Position numbers and translations under genes: made by a program
In this document: one piece after another, positions 40,018-49,053 of the stretch
How the letters are laid out: the number at the start of each line of letters is the position of its first letter
How positions within the stretch are numbered: the first letter of the stretch is position 1
Source: Paracoccus binzhouensis
GTDB lineage: Bacteria > Pseudomonadota > Alphaproteobacteria > Rhodobacterales > Rhodobacteraceae
Direction of reading: 5' to 3'
Assembly: GCF_016446475.1 (NCBI RefSeq)
Contig: NZ_JAEHFP010000006.1
Location: forward strand, 16,204 to 80,203
Length of the DNA: 64,000 nt
The notes under the pieces: model-generated
What the model saw: the letters and a program-made list of their open reading frames with translations, nothing else
What the model was told of the DNA's origin: nothing
Database searches by the model: none

Positions 40018-41325
40018 TCAGCGGGTGGTCATCATGCCCGGCAGCCAGAGGCTGATCTGCGGAAAGGCGATCAATGCTGCCAGGACGAACAGATCGACCA
40101 CGATGAACCAGGTCACGCCGGCGAAGATCTGGTTCAGCGTGACCCTGTTGCCCAGCGAGGTCTTGATGACGAAGACATTCATGCCGACCGGCGGGCTGAT
40201 GAGGCCGATGGTCATCAGCTTGATGACCAGGATGCCGAACCAGGTCAGGTCGATGCCGTGCTGTGCCAGCAGGGGCGCCAGCACCGGCATGGTCAGCAGC
40301 ATGATCGAGATTTCCTCCATGAAGGTGCCCATCAGCACCAGGATGATGCAGACCAGGATCACCACGGTCATGGCGCTGTAGCCGTCGAAGAACCCCATCA
40401 CCCAGGTCGGGATGGTCGCCAGCGCGATGAAGCGGGCGAAAAGCGCCGCGCCCAGCACGATCATGAAGATCGCCGAGGTGCCGGCCGCCGTGTCGATCAC
40501 CGACCGCTTCAGCATCGCCAGGCTCATCCGGCCGCGCAGCGCGGCGATGATGCAGGCCAGGAAGGCGCCGACCGCGCCGGATTCCGTCGCCGTGAAGGCG
40601 CCGGTGAAGATGCCGCCCATCACGATGAAGGTGACCACCGGCAGCGGCCATGCGTCGCGCAGCAGCGCGGCCTTTTCGGCGCGGGTGGTGTGGTCGACAT
40701 AGCGCGGGGCAAGGTCGGGGTTCAGCATGCAGCGCGTGGTGATCATCAGCATGAAGGCCACCGCCGTCAGGATGCCGGGGATGACGCCGGCCATGAACAG
40801 CGTGTTGATCGAGGTATCGACCAGCAGGCAATAGACGATCATCAGCACCGAAGGGGGGATCAGCGCCGCCAGCGTGCCCGAGGCCGCGACGGAACCCGTC
40901 GCAAGGCCGGGATTGTATTTGCTGTCCAGCATCTCGGGCACGGCGATGCGCGAGAAGGCGGCCGAGGTCGCGACGCTCGAGCCGCTGGCGGCGCCGAACA
41001 GGGCCGAGGCGAAGACGGTCGAGGAGGCAAGGCCGCCGGGGATGCGCGCCAGGAAGATGCGGGCCGCGCCGAACAGGCCGCGCGTCAGCCTGGCCTCGAC
41101 CGCGACGAAGCCCATGAACAGGAACATGGGGATCGCCGACAGGTTCCAGTCCCCGATCAGGTTGAACGGGATGGCCTTGGTGATGCCGATGGCGGGCTTC
41201 AGCCCCATCATCGCCCAGATGCCGAAGAATGCGGTCGAGCCCATGGCCACCCCGATGGGCACGCGGATACCGATCAGCAGCAGGATGGCTGCAACGCCGG
41301 CCAGGCCTATTTCAAGACGTTCCAT
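40018..41325 (-). CDS. TRAP transporter large permease DctM
   Basis: A 435-residue, very hydrophobic protein of the DctM family with about 12 membrane segments; the family stretch GAASGSSVATSAAFSRIAVPEM and SVLMIVYCLLVDTSINTLFMAGVIPG are visible. It is the Na+- or proton-driven transporter subunit. It starts 9 bases after the dctQ stop, with a TGAGGT site that overlaps that stop, so coupling is likely. Confidence 0.9.
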   Translation of the reverse strand: MERLEIGLAGVAAILLLIGIRVPIGVAMGSTAFFGIWAMMGLKPAIGITKAIPFNLIGDWNLSAIPMFLFMGFVAVEARLTRGLFGAARIFLARIPGGLASSTVFASALFGAASGSSVATSAAFSRIAVPEMLDSKYNPGLATGSVAASGTLAALIPPSVLMIVYCLLVDTSINTLFMAGVIPGILTAVAFMLMITTRCMLNPDLAPRYVDHTTRAEKAALLRDAWPLPVVTFIVMGGIFTGAFTATESGAVGAFLACIIAALRGRMSLAMLKRSVIDTAAGTSAIFMIVLGAALFARFIALATIPTWVMGFFDGYSAMTVVILVCIILVLMGTFMEEISIMLLTMPVLAPLLAQHGIDLTWFGILVIKLMTIGLISPPVGMNVFVIKTSLGNRVTLNQIFAGVTWFIVVDLFVLAALIAFPQISLWLPGMMTTR

Positions 41326-41334
41326 GGCGTGACC

Positions 41335-41841
41335 TCAGATATCCAGGGCATGGGCGGCGGTGCGGATACGGCCCCGGTCCCCCAGGACCAGCCGCAGCAG
41401 GATGACCACGACCGCAAGCAGGAAGCCGAAGGGCAGCAGGAACTTGGCCGGCCAGGTGGTGATCCGCCAGATGCCGTCCACCGTCTCGCCGATGCGCCAG
41501 GCATGGACGGCCACGCCCCAGGAAAACCAGCCGAGAATGGCGTAGTAGACGACCGAGACCATGTCGGCGAGCTTGAGCATGACGGCCTGCGCATGGGGCG
41601 GAACCTTTTCATACACGACCTCGACGACGATCGATCCGCCCGCAGCCTCGACCCAGGCCAGCGGCAGGAAGACGCAGGCGATCATGTAATAGGCCGCCAC
41701 CACCTCGGCCGTGCCGGGCAGGGGCGCGTTGAAGGCGTATTTGCCGATCACGTCGATCATGACGTGAACCATCATCAGCAGGACCGTCACCCCTGCTGTC
41801 CATCCCAGAAGATGGGTCAGTTTTTCCGTCAGCTTGACCAT
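41335..41841 (-). CDS. TRAP transporter small permease DctQ
   Basis: A 168-residue membrane protein with four hydrophobic segments, typical of DctQ, which pairs with DctM. Features include HVMIDVIGKYAFNAPLPGTAEVVA in segment two, the usual DctQ signature region. ATG 41841 is preceded by GGGGAGGGC at proper distance; GTG one codon earlier is possible. It follows the SDR gene by 16 bases. Confidence 0.85.
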   Translation of the reverse strand: MVKLTEKLTHLLGWTAGVTVLLMMVHVMIDVIGKYAFNAPLPGTAEVVAAYYMIACVFLPLAWVEAAGGSIVVEVVYEKVPPHAQAVMLKLADMVSVVYYAILGWFSWGVAVHAWRIGETVDGIWRITTWPAKFLLPFGFLLAVVVILLRLVLGDRGRIRTAAHALDI

Positions 41842-41857
41842 CACGCCCTCCCCGGCG

Positions 41858-42616
41858 TCATTGCATGCGATAGCCGCCGTTCACGTCGATGACGGCGCCG
41901 GTGATGTAGGCCGCGTCCGGCCCCATCAGGAACGACACCGCCCCCGCCACATCCTGCGGCGTGCCGATACGGTTCAGCGGGATATTGGCCGCGACCGTCG
42001 CATCCCGCTCGGGCGGCAGCGACTGCCGCAGCATCGGCGCATCGATCAGGCCCGGGGCCACCGCGTTCACCGTGATGCCCAGGTTCGCGGCCTCGCGCGC
42101 GCCGGCCTTGACCAGCGCCATCACCGCCCCCTTCGAGGCGATATAGGCCGCGCTGGAACGATAGCCGCCCAGCTGGGCCGCCACCGAGGCGAAGCCCACG
42201 AACCGCCCACCCGCGACGGCCCGACGGCCCGCGCCGCGCAGGTATTCCCGCAGCAGCAGGAAGGTGCCGGTCGAATTGATCGCCTGCGTCCGCTCCCAAT
42301 CCGCCAGCAGGATGTCGGTGATCGGCGGGCGGTCGCCATTGGCAGCGAAGAGCAGAATCCCGGCGGCGGCGACCACATGCCCGACGGGCTGGCCCAGCGC
42401 CTCGGCCTCGGCAAAGGCAGAGATCACCGCGGCTTCATTCGCGACATCCAGCGCGATGGCGCGATGGCCCCGTCCCGGCAGCGCATCCGCGACCCGTCCT
42501 GCCGCCGCCTGCGACAGGTCCGCGGCCAGGACCGCAAAGCCGTCCCGGGCAAGGCGATGGCAAACGGCTTCCCCGATGCCGCCGGCAGCGCCGGTGACAA
42601 GCACGATTCCAGACAT
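41858..42616 (-). CDS. SDR family oxidoreductase, first gene of the TRAP/FAD-dehydrogenase operon
   Basis: A 252-residue SDR with TGAAGGIG near the N-terminus, an Asp after strand two (AADLS), AAAG in place of the usual NNAG, and the catalytic Tyr-x-x-x-Lys in AAYIASKGA. This is the promoter-proximal gene of the minus-strand operon that runs to about 33983 and is divergent from the GntR gene, 125 bases away. ATG 42616 was chosen because GGAGGAG lies upstream and the longer frame to 42676 would cover the operator region. Confidence 0.85.
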   Translation of the reverse strand: MSGIVLVTGAAGGIGEAVCHRLARDGFAVLAADLSQAAAGRVADALPGRGHRAIALDVANEAAVISAFAEAEALGQPVGHVVAAAGILLFAANGDRPPITDILLADWERTQAINSTGTFLLLREYLRGAGRRAVAGGRFVGFASVAAQLGGYRSSAAYIASKGAVMALVKAGAREAANLGITVNAVAPGLIDAPMLRQSLPPERDATVAANIPLNRIGTPQDVAGAVSFLMGPDAAYITGAVIDVNGGYRMQ

Positions 42617-42638
42617 GGCCTGAGACTCCTCCATCTCG

Positions 42639-42678
42639 TTGCAAACGTAATGAACACATTTTGCCGTGTATTGCAAAA
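42639..42678. promoter_or_regulatory. Probable operator: TTGCAAA direct repeats and TTTTGC-N8-GCAAAA inverted repeat
   Basis: Between the SDR and GntR genes, TTGCAAA occurs at 42639-42645 and 42671-42677, 32 bases (three turns) apart. The right copy is part of an inverted repeat, TTTTGC 42659-42664 with GCAAAA 42673-42678, around CGTGTATT. A GntR-type site for the divergent promoters is likely. Confidence 0.4.
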
Positions 42679-42741
42679 GGAATCTGCGTGAGATAGATGT
42701 TTTGGATACATTTCATCTTTGCCTACCCGAGGGGGAACCCT

Positions 42742-43488
42742 TTGAGCCAAGCCCATACCAGCACCGAAGTCGCGACGCAGAAACTGCGCGAAGCCATTCT
42801 CAGCGGCGAGCTCCTGCCGGGCGACAAGCTGCATCAGGATCGGTTGGCGGAGATGCTGGGCATCTCGCGCACGCCCCTGCGCGCGGCGCTGACGGCGCTG
42901 GCGCAAAAGGGGCTGGTCTCATATGCCAGCAATCGCGGCTTCTATGTGCGCGAATTCTCGTTCGCCGAGGTATCCGGCGCCTTCGAGGTGCGCGCCGAAC
43001 TGGAGGCGCTGGCCTGCCGCCTGGCCGCCGGCAACATGACCGACGAGGCGCGCCGTCACCTGGCCGATCTGGTGGCCGAGGGCGACAGGCTCCTGAGTCC
43101 CGGTACGTTGCTGCCTGAAAACCTGGCCGATTACCGGCGGATGAACGTCAATTTCCACACGGCGGTGATGACGCTTTCCGGCAATGCCTGGATCATGGAA
43201 TTCGTGCAAAGCCTGCACAACGTGCCGGCCGCATCGGACCGGGTGATCATGTGGCGCGACTTCCGCGTGCTCGAGAGATCCCATGACGATCACCACCGCA
43301 TCGCCCATGCCCTGTCCAAGGGCCAGGGTGAACGCGCCGCCGCGCTCATGCGCGAGCACATCACCTTCGCCCTGGAGCATCTGCACGAGCAGATGAAGCT
43401 CTACCCGCAGGATTTCCTGCGCATGCCCAGCTTTGACAAGCCCGCAAAAGGCCGCAACGGCAACCGCAACCGGAGAAACCCCCGATGA
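42742..43488 (+). CDS. GntR family regulator (FadR subfamily, FCD domain)
   Basis: A 248-residue regulator: N-terminal winged helix (QKLREAILSGELLPGDKLHQDRLAEMLGISRTPLRAALTALAQKGLV) and a helical FCD ligand-binding domain with metal-site-like histidines (NFHTAVM, SHDDHHRIA). FCD domains usually bind organic acids. A TTG start at 42742 preceded by GAGGGGGAAC is preferred; the ATG at 42697 adds 15 residues and lacks a site. It is divergent from the SDR/TRAP operon and overlaps the GST gene downstream by ATGA. Confidence 0.85.
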   Translation: MSQAHTSTEVATQKLREAILSGELLPGDKLHQDRLAEMLGISRTPLRAALTALAQKGLVSYASNRGFYVREFSFAEVSGAFEVRAELEALACRLAAGNMTDEARRHLADLVAEGDRLLSPGTLLPENLADYRRMNVNFHTAVMTLSGNAWIMEFVQSLHNVPAASDRVIMWRDFRVLERSHDDHHRIAHALSKGQGERAAALMREHITFALEHLHEQMKLYPQDFLRMPSFDKPAKGRNGNRNRRNPR

Positions 43489-44099
43489 CCATCCGCCTCT
43501 TCTTCTCGCCCGCCTCGCCCTTCGTGCGCAAGGTGATGGTCGTCGCGCATGAGCGCGGCGTCGAGATCGAGAAACTGCCCTCGGCCGCCTGGCCGGTCAA
43601 GCGCGACCCCGAGATCGTGCGCCACAACTCGACCGGCAAGGTGCCCTGTCTGCTGCTCGAGGACGACACCCCGGTCTTCGACAGCCGGGTGATCTGCGCC
43701 TATATCGATTCCAGGGGCATGGTGGGGGACACGCTGTATCCGCAGGACGCGCGGCGCTTCACCGTCCTGACGCTCGAGGCGCTTGGCGACGCGATTCTCG
43801 AGGCGGCATTGCTGCACCGCTACGAAAACGTGCTGCGGCCCGAGGAGAAGCGCTGGGACGACTGGTCGCGCGGGCAGATGGAGAAGGTCGATTCCGGCCT
43901 CGATGACCTGGAAGGCCGCTGGTTCGACAACATTTCGGACGGCTTCCATGCGGGCAGCATCGCCGCGGCCTGCGCCCTCGGCTATCTGGACTTCCGCTTT
44001 GCCGCCAAGGACTGGCGCGGAACCCATCCGAAGCTTGCCGAATGGTTCGCCGAGGTTTCGGCGCGCCCGTCGCTGGCCGCGTCGGTGCCCACGGCCTGA
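43485..44099 (+). CDS. Glutathione S-transferase family protein
   Basis: A 204-residue GST: thioredoxin-like N-terminal domain (MTIRLFFSPASPFVRKVMVV, cis-Pro in TGKVPCLLLEDDTPVFDSRV) and a helical C-terminal domain (GSIAAACALGYLDFRF). GSTs coupled to aromatic-acid operons often isomerise ring-cleavage products such as maleylpyruvate, but this one has no clear zeta-class motif. It overlaps the GntR stop and so is translated with it. Confidence 0.83.
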   Translation: MTIRLFFSPASPFVRKVMVVAHERGVEIEKLPSAAWPVKRDPEIVRHNSTGKVPCLLLEDDTPVFDSRVICAYIDSRGMVGDTLYPQDARRFTVLTLEALGDAILEAALLHRYENVLRPEEKRWDDWSRGQMEKVDSGLDDLEGRWFDNISDGFHAGSIAAACALGYLDFRFAAKDWRGTHPKLAEWFAEVSARPSLAASVPTA

Positions 44100-44154
44100 A
44101 CGAAACGCATCCCGTGCAAGGATGCGGGCTTAAGCCCTGGCATCATCCCCGGCG

Positions 44155-45096
44155 CTACCAGTTCGGTTCGCGCGGGATCAGCGCGATCAGTTCCGTCAGC
44201 GCCGGCATCGCAGCACGGGTCTTGCGGGTCAGCGCGCCATAGGGATCAAGCTCGTGGGTCAGCATGACGGGCAGGATCGCCATCATCCCGCTGGAAACAT
44301 AGTGCAGCGCCACGGAATGCGGCACCACCGCGATCATGGCGCCGTGCTGAAGCAGGGTCGCGGCCGTCAGGATCGAGGCCGTTTCAACCACATTCGCCGG
44401 GGTTTGCATCCCGGCCTCGCGGAAGGACGCCTCGACCACCTGCCGCAGCGGGCTGGAGCGAGGCTGCAGGATCCAGGCCGTATCAGCCAGATCGGACAGC
44501 GACAGGTCGGATCGCGCGCATAGCGGGTTCTGTGTGCCGCAGACGATGGACAGGCGTTCGGGCCCGAACGGGGTGAACACGATGTCACGCCCATGCTCGG
44601 CCGATACGGGCCTGCCAATCACCACGTCCAGCCGCCCCTGTTCCAGCATCGGGATCAGCGCGTCGCTGGTATCAACGGTTATCGTGACGTCCAGAAACGG
44701 GCGCCGCTGCTTCAGCTGGGCGATGGCGATGGACAGGGGACCGGCGGCGGCGGTGATCATGCCGACGGCCAGCCGCCCCGCCGTGCCCGAGGCCAGTCCC
44801 GCCAGCTCCTCGCGCATGGCGCCCACGTCCGAGATGATCAGATGGGCATGGCGGATCAGCGCCGCGCCATAGACGGTGGCGGCCATGCCCCGGCGCCCCC
44901 GTTCGAACAAAGGCAGGCCCAGGGCCAGTTCCAGCTCCGCCAGCATCTTGGTCGCGGCCGGCTGGCTGATGCCGATACGGTCGGCGGCCTTGCGCAGGCT
45001 GCTCAGTTCATCAATGGCGACGACCAGGGCCAGCTGGCGCAGCCGCAGCCGGCCAAGCAGCGAGGACAGGGCGGGAACGGACAAAGCGATAACCAT
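44155..45096 (-). CDS. LysR family transcriptional regulator
   Basis: A 313-residue LTTR: N-terminal helix-turn-helix (LRQLALVVAIDELSSLRKAADRIGISQPAATKMLAELELALGLPLFERGRRGM) and a periplasmic-binding-like effector domain with GRLAVGMITAAAG and VVIGRPV. It is divergent from the second TRAP operon (86 bases), so it very likely activates that operon in response to its substrate. A short ATAG-G-CTAT palindrome overlaps its start codon at 45095-45103. Confidence 0.88.
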   Translation of the reverse strand: MVIALSVPALSSLLGRLRLRQLALVVAIDELSSLRKAADRIGISQPAATKMLAELELALGLPLFERGRRGMAATVYGAALIRHAHLIISDVGAMREELAGLASGTAGRLAVGMITAAAGPLSIAIAQLKQRRPFLDVTITVDTSDALIPMLEQGRLDVVIGRPVSAEHGRDIVFTPFGPERLSIVCGTQNPLCARSDLSLSDLADTAWILQPRSSPLRQVVEASFREAGMQTPANVVETASILTAATLLQHGAMIAVVPHSVALHYVSSGMMAILPVMLTHELDPYGALTRKTRAAMPALTELIALIPREPNW

Positions 45097-45182
45097 AGGC
45101 TATATTAGCATCGCGCAAAGCAAATTGACAGCTATCACACGCTTGGGGTTCCCTTGCCGCGTTATCGGAGGAGGACAAGGGG

Positions 45183-45722
45183 ATGGAGAGACTGGGCAAG
45201 CTGGCCCTGCTGGTGCTGCGCGTCTTCATGGTGACGGCGCTGACGGCGATGATCGTGCTGGTGTTCCTGAATGTCGTGCTGCGTTACGGCTTCAATTCCG
45301 GCATCAGCATGTCCGAGGAACTGTCGCGCACCCTGTTCGTGTGGCTGACCTTCATGGGCGCCGTGCTGGCGCTCTATGACCACGGGCATCTGGGCGTCGA
45401 CAGCCTGGTGCGGCGGCTGCCCCGAAGGGGCCAGGTCGCCTGCGCCTTGCTGTGCGACGGGCTGATGCTGTTCTGTTCGGGCCTGTTGCTGGTCGGCAGC
45501 TGGAAGCAGGTGCTGATCAACTGGGGCAACGCGGCGCCCGTCTCGGGCCTGCCCATCGGCCTGACCCACCTGGCGGCCTTCCTGTCCAGCATCGGCCTGA
45601 TCGCAGTGATCGGGGCGCATCTGCTGCGCGTCCTGACCGGACGGGCCGGGGCCAGCGACCTGGTGCAGGTCGTCGAGAGCGAGGACATCGCCCCCGAGAT
45701 CCGGCCGGAGGCCGCACGATGA
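45183..45722 (+). CDS. TRAP transporter small permease DctQ
   Basis: A 179-residue four-helix membrane protein with the DctQ pattern (LNVVLRYGFNSGISMSEELSRTLFVWLTFMGAV in helices 2-3). GGAGGAGGACAAGG precedes the ATG. It starts the second TRAP operon and overlaps dctM by four bases (ATGA). Confidence 0.86.
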   Translation: MERLGKLALLVLRVFMVTALTAMIVLVFLNVVLRYGFNSGISMSEELSRTLFVWLTFMGAVLALYDHGHLGVDSLVRRLPRRGQVACALLCDGLMLFCSGLLLVGSWKQVLINWGNAAPVSGLPIGLTHLAAFLSSIGLIAVIGAHLLRVLTGRAGASDLVQVVESEDIAPEIRPEAAR

Positions 45723-47002
45723 CCGTCGCGATCTTTCTGGGCTCCCTGCTGGGCTCGATGGCCCTCGGCCTGCCCATTGCCTTTGCTCTGATCCTCTGCG
45801 GCGTGACGCTGATGCTGCATCTGGACATGTTCGACGCCCAGATCATCTCTCAGAACCTGGTCAGTGGCGCCGACAGCTTTCAGCTGCTGGCCATTCCGTT
45901 CTTCCTGGTCGCGGGCGAGTTCATGAATGCCGGCGGCCTGTCGCGCCGCATCGTCGATCTGGCCACCGCGCTTGTCGGGCATTTCCGGGGCGGGCTGGGC
46001 TATGTCGCGGTGCTGGCCGCCATCGTCATGGCCAGCATGTCGGGTTCCGCCGTGGCGGATACCGCCGCCGTCGGCGCCATGCTGATCCCGATGATGCGCA
46101 AGGCAGGCTATGACGTGAACCGGTCCTCGGGTCTGATCGCGGCGGGCGGCATCATCGCGCCGGTCATCCCGCCCTCGATCCCCTTCATCATCTTCGGCGT
46201 GGCCGCCGGGGTGTCGGTGAAGAAGCTGTTCATGGCGGGCATCGCACCGGGTTTGATGATGGCGCTGTTCCTGGTCGGGACCTGGTGGCTGGTGTCGCGC
46301 AAGGACGCGGTGCCGGTGGCGCCGCGCCAGCCGCTGCGCGTCGTCGGCAAGCGCTTCAAGGAGGGCATCTGGGCGCTGATGATCCCGCTGCTGATCATCG
46401 TCGGCATCAAAGAGGGCATCTTCACGCCTACCGAGGCAGGCGTGGTCGCGGCGGTCTATTCGCTGTTCGTCGGCATGTTCGTCTATCGCGAGCTGAAGCC
46501 CGCGCAGCTGTTCCCGCTGCTGCTGGCGGCGGGGCGGACGACCGCGGTGGTGATGTTCCTGGTCGCCGCCGCCGGGGTCGCGGCCTGGCTGATCACCATC
46601 GCCGACCTGCCGCAGACCGTCATCGCCATCCTGGAGCCGCTGATCGACCGGCCGATCCTGCTGATGGCGGTCATCATGGTGATCGTGGTGATCGTCGGCA
46701 CCGCCCTCGACCTGGTGCCGACGATCCTGATCCTGACGCCGGTGCTGATGCCGCTGATCAAGCAGGCGGGGATCGACCCGGTCTATTTCGGGGTGCTGTT
46801 CATCATGAACAACGCCATAGGCCTGATCACGCCGCCGGTGGGCACGGTGCTGAACGTGATCTGCGGGGTCAGCCGGATCACGATGGACGATGTGGTCAGG
46901 GGCGTCTGGCCCTTCCTTCTGGCGCATCTGCTGCTTCTGGCGCTGCTGACGCTGTTCCCGCCCCTGGTGCTGGTGCCGATGACCTGGTTCATGGGGGGCT
47001 GA
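45719..47002 (+). CDS. TRAP transporter large permease DctM
   Basis: A 427-residue membrane protein of the DctM family, with SGSAVADTAAVGAMLIPMMRKAGY and PPSIPFIIFGVAAGVSVKKLFMAGIAPG as family landmarks and about 12 membrane segments. It starts with ATG inside the dctQ stop. The amidohydrolase gene begins 2 bases after its stop. Confidence 0.9.
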   Translation: MTVAIFLGSLLGSMALGLPIAFALILCGVTLMLHLDMFDAQIISQNLVSGADSFQLLAIPFFLVAGEFMNAGGLSRRIVDLATALVGHFRGGLGYVAVLAAIVMASMSGSAVADTAAVGAMLIPMMRKAGYDVNRSSGLIAAGGIIAPVIPPSIPFIIFGVAAGVSVKKLFMAGIAPGLMMALFLVGTWWLVSRKDAVPVAPRQPLRVVGKRFKEGIWALMIPLLIIVGIKEGIFTPTEAGVVAAVYSLFVGMFVYRELKPAQLFPLLLAAGRTTAVVMFLVAAAGVAAWLITIADLPQTVIAILEPLIDRPILLMAVIMVIVVIVGTALDLVPTILILTPVLMPLIKQAGIDPVYFGVLFIMNNAIGLITPPVGTVLNVICGVSRITMDDVVRGVWPFLLAHLLLLALLTLFPPLVLVPMTWFMGG

Positions 47003-47004
47003 CG

Positions 47005-47970
47005 ATGGAGGATCTGCACATCCCCCGCGACTTCCCGGTCTTCGACGCCCACCAGCATTTCTGGGATCCGCAGGCGAATTATCACCCCTGGCTGTCGGAC
47101 GAGCCGCCGATCCCCTTCCGCTATGGCGATTACCGGCCGATCCGCAAACGCTATCTGCCCCCCGACTATCTGGCCGAGGCCGCGCCCATCAATGTCGTGG
47201 GCAGCGTCTATGTGGAAACCGAATGGGATCCCGCCGACCCGGTGGGCGAGACGCGCTATGCCCATCGGCTTGCCGATGCTTATGGCTTTCCCAATGCCGT
47301 GGTCGCCCAGGCCTGGCTTGACCGCGCCGATGCCGCCGGCCTGATCGCGGAACAGGCCGGCTTCCCGCTGGTCCGCAGCCTGCGCCACAAGCCGGCGGCG
47401 GCGGCCTCGGCCGACCGGGCGCGGCGCGGGCGGGCGGGCGGGATGGACGACCCGCGATGGCGCGAGGGCTTCGCGCAACTGGGCCGGCACGGCCTGATGT
47501 TCGACCTGCAGGTGCCCTGGTGGGAGCTTGACGCCGCCGCCGACCTGGCCGCCGATTTCCCGGCCACGACCATCGTGCTGAACCACGCCGGCCTGCCCGC
47601 CGACCGCAGCCCCGAGGGGCTGGAAGCCTGGCGGCGGCATATGGCGCGGCTGGCGCGGCATCCGAACGTGGTGGTGAAGATCTCCGGCATCGGGCTGAAG
47701 GGCCGGCCCTGGAGCCTGGTCGACAACGGGCCGGTGATCCGCGACGCCATCTCGATCTTCGGCTGGCAGCGCTGCATGTTCGCCAGCAACTTTCCCGTGG
47801 ACAGCCTGGTCGGCGGATTCGCCAAGATCTTCAACGGGTTCTATCAGGCGGTGCGGGGCCTGTCCGACGGCGCCCGGCGCGCGCTGTTCCACGATAACGC
47901 CATCGGCATCTATCGGCCCGCACCGCAAGCCATGCCACAGAAATCGACAATGGGAGGAGCCATTCGATGA
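47005..47970 (+). CDS. Amidohydrolase family (COG3618-like) TIM-barrel hydrolase
   Basis: A 321-residue metal-dependent hydrolase with VFDAHQHFWDP (His16-x-His18) at the first strand, LNHAGLP in the middle and FASNFPVDS near the C-terminus, the pattern of the lactonase/decarboxylase branch of amidohydrolases (fuconolactonase and 2-pyrone-4,6-dicarboxylate hydrolase are relatives). It is wedged between the dctM and dctP genes, so it probably opens a lactone or similar ring of the imported compound. Confidence 0.82.
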   Translation: MEDLHIPRDFPVFDAHQHFWDPQANYHPWLSDEPPIPFRYGDYRPIRKRYLPPDYLAEAAPINVVGSVYVETEWDPADPVGETRYAHRLADAYGFPNAVVAQAWLDRADAAGLIAEQAGFPLVRSLRHKPAAAASADRARRGRAGGMDDPRWREGFAQLGRHGLMFDLQVPWWELDAAADLAADFPATTIVLNHAGLPADRSPEGLEAWRRHMARLARHPNVVVKISGIGLKGRPWSLVDNGPVIRDAISIFGWQRCMFASNFPVDSLVGGFAKIFNGFYQAVRGLSDGARRALFHDNAIGIYRPAPQAMPQKSTMGGAIR

Positions 47971-48968
47971 CCAAACTGACGAAACTCTGCGCGCTTCTGG
48001 CGACGACGGCCCTGATGACCGGCGCCGCCTGGGCCGAGATCGGCGAACATGTCCTGCGCCTGGGCACGCCGCTGCCCGACGGCCATCCGCTTTCCCAGGC
48101 GGCGGTGAAGTTCGCCGACCTGGTGGCCGAGAAGTCCGGCGGCAAGATCGAGGTCAAGGTCTATCCCGGCGCGACGCTGGGCAACGAATTGCAGATGCAG
48201 TCGGCCCTGCAAGGCGGCACGCAGGATTTCTCGATCGGCACGACCACGACACTGGCCGGCATGGTGCCCGAATTCTCGGCCATCGACATGCCCTATCAGT
48301 TCCGCAGCACCGCCGAGGCCGACGCGATCCTTGACGGCGAGATCGGCACCCAGCTGTTCGCCAAGCTGGAACCCAAGGGCCTGATCGGCCTGGCCTATAT
48401 GGAACAGGGCTTCCGCCACACCACCAACAGCACCCGCCCGATCACCAGGTGGGAGGATTTCGAGGGGCTGAAGATCCGCGTCCAGCCCTCGGCGCTTTAC
48501 ATCGACATGTTCAACCAGCTGGGCGCCAACGCGGTGCCGATGACCATCAACGAGGTCTATACCGCGATGGAAACCCGCGCCATCGACGGCCACGAGAACA
48601 GCCTGACCGCCATCGACGCCAACAAGTTCCAGGAGGTCCAGAAATACCTGAGCCTGACCGGACACTCCTATAACGCCGTGGTCCTGCTGATGGGCAAGCC
48701 GTCCTTCGACAAGCTGAACGAGGAGGAGATGCAGATCATACGCGAGGCCGCGGCCGAGGCCCGCGACTTCCAGCGCGACCTGACCCGCGCCCAGACCGAG
48801 GGGCTGCTGGCCAAGCTGGCCGAGGATGGCATGGAGGTGAACGAGGTCACGCCCGAGGAACAGCAGCGCCTGGCCGAACGGCTGCAACCGGTCGTCGATG
48901 CCAATCGCGACTCGATCGGCGCGGAATGGATGGCGGCCTTTACCTCCGCGCTTGAAAAGCTGCGCTGA
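47967..48968 (+). CDS. TRAP transporter substrate-binding protein DctP
   Basis: A 333-residue periplasmic binding protein with a signal peptide (LTKLCALLATTALMTGAAWA) and the DctP fold; the LKIRVQPSALYIDMFN segment has the carboxylate-binding Arg, followed by ETRAIDGHENSL. It belongs to the sugar-acid/C4-dicarboxylate branch and is unlike the two tandem DctPs further left. It overlaps the amidohydrolase gene by ATGA and ends the operon. Confidence 0.9.
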   Translation: MTKLTKLCALLATTALMTGAAWAEIGEHVLRLGTPLPDGHPLSQAAVKFADLVAEKSGGKIEVKVYPGATLGNELQMQSALQGGTQDFSIGTTTTLAGMVPEFSAIDMPYQFRSTAEADAILDGEIGTQLFAKLEPKGLIGLAYMEQGFRHTTNSTRPITRWEDFEGLKIRVQPSALYIDMFNQLGANAVPMTINEVYTAMETRAIDGHENSLTAIDANKFQEVQKYLSLTGHSYNAVVLLMGKPSFDKLNEEEMQIIREAAAEARDFQRDLTRAQTEGLLAKLAEDGMEVNEVTPEEQQRLAERLQPVVDANRDSIGAEWMAAFTSALEKLR

Positions 48969-48984
48969 CTTCTTCCGCCGCGGC

Positions 48985-49053
48985 GCACTTCACCCCGGGC
49001 TCATGCAGAATGCCGATGACCTGTTCCGCGGTCGGTCGTGCCTTCTTCATCAT
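48985..49053 (-). pseudogene. IS3-type OrfA transposase, N-terminal scrap
   Basis: The minus strand reads MMKKARPTAEQVIGILHEPG, close to the start of IS3-family OrfA proteins (MKKxRFTEEQIIGVLxE), then runs into the 3-prime end of the dctP gene without an IS body. About 23 codons survive. The gap 48969-49375 holds no intact gene. Confidence 0.45.
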
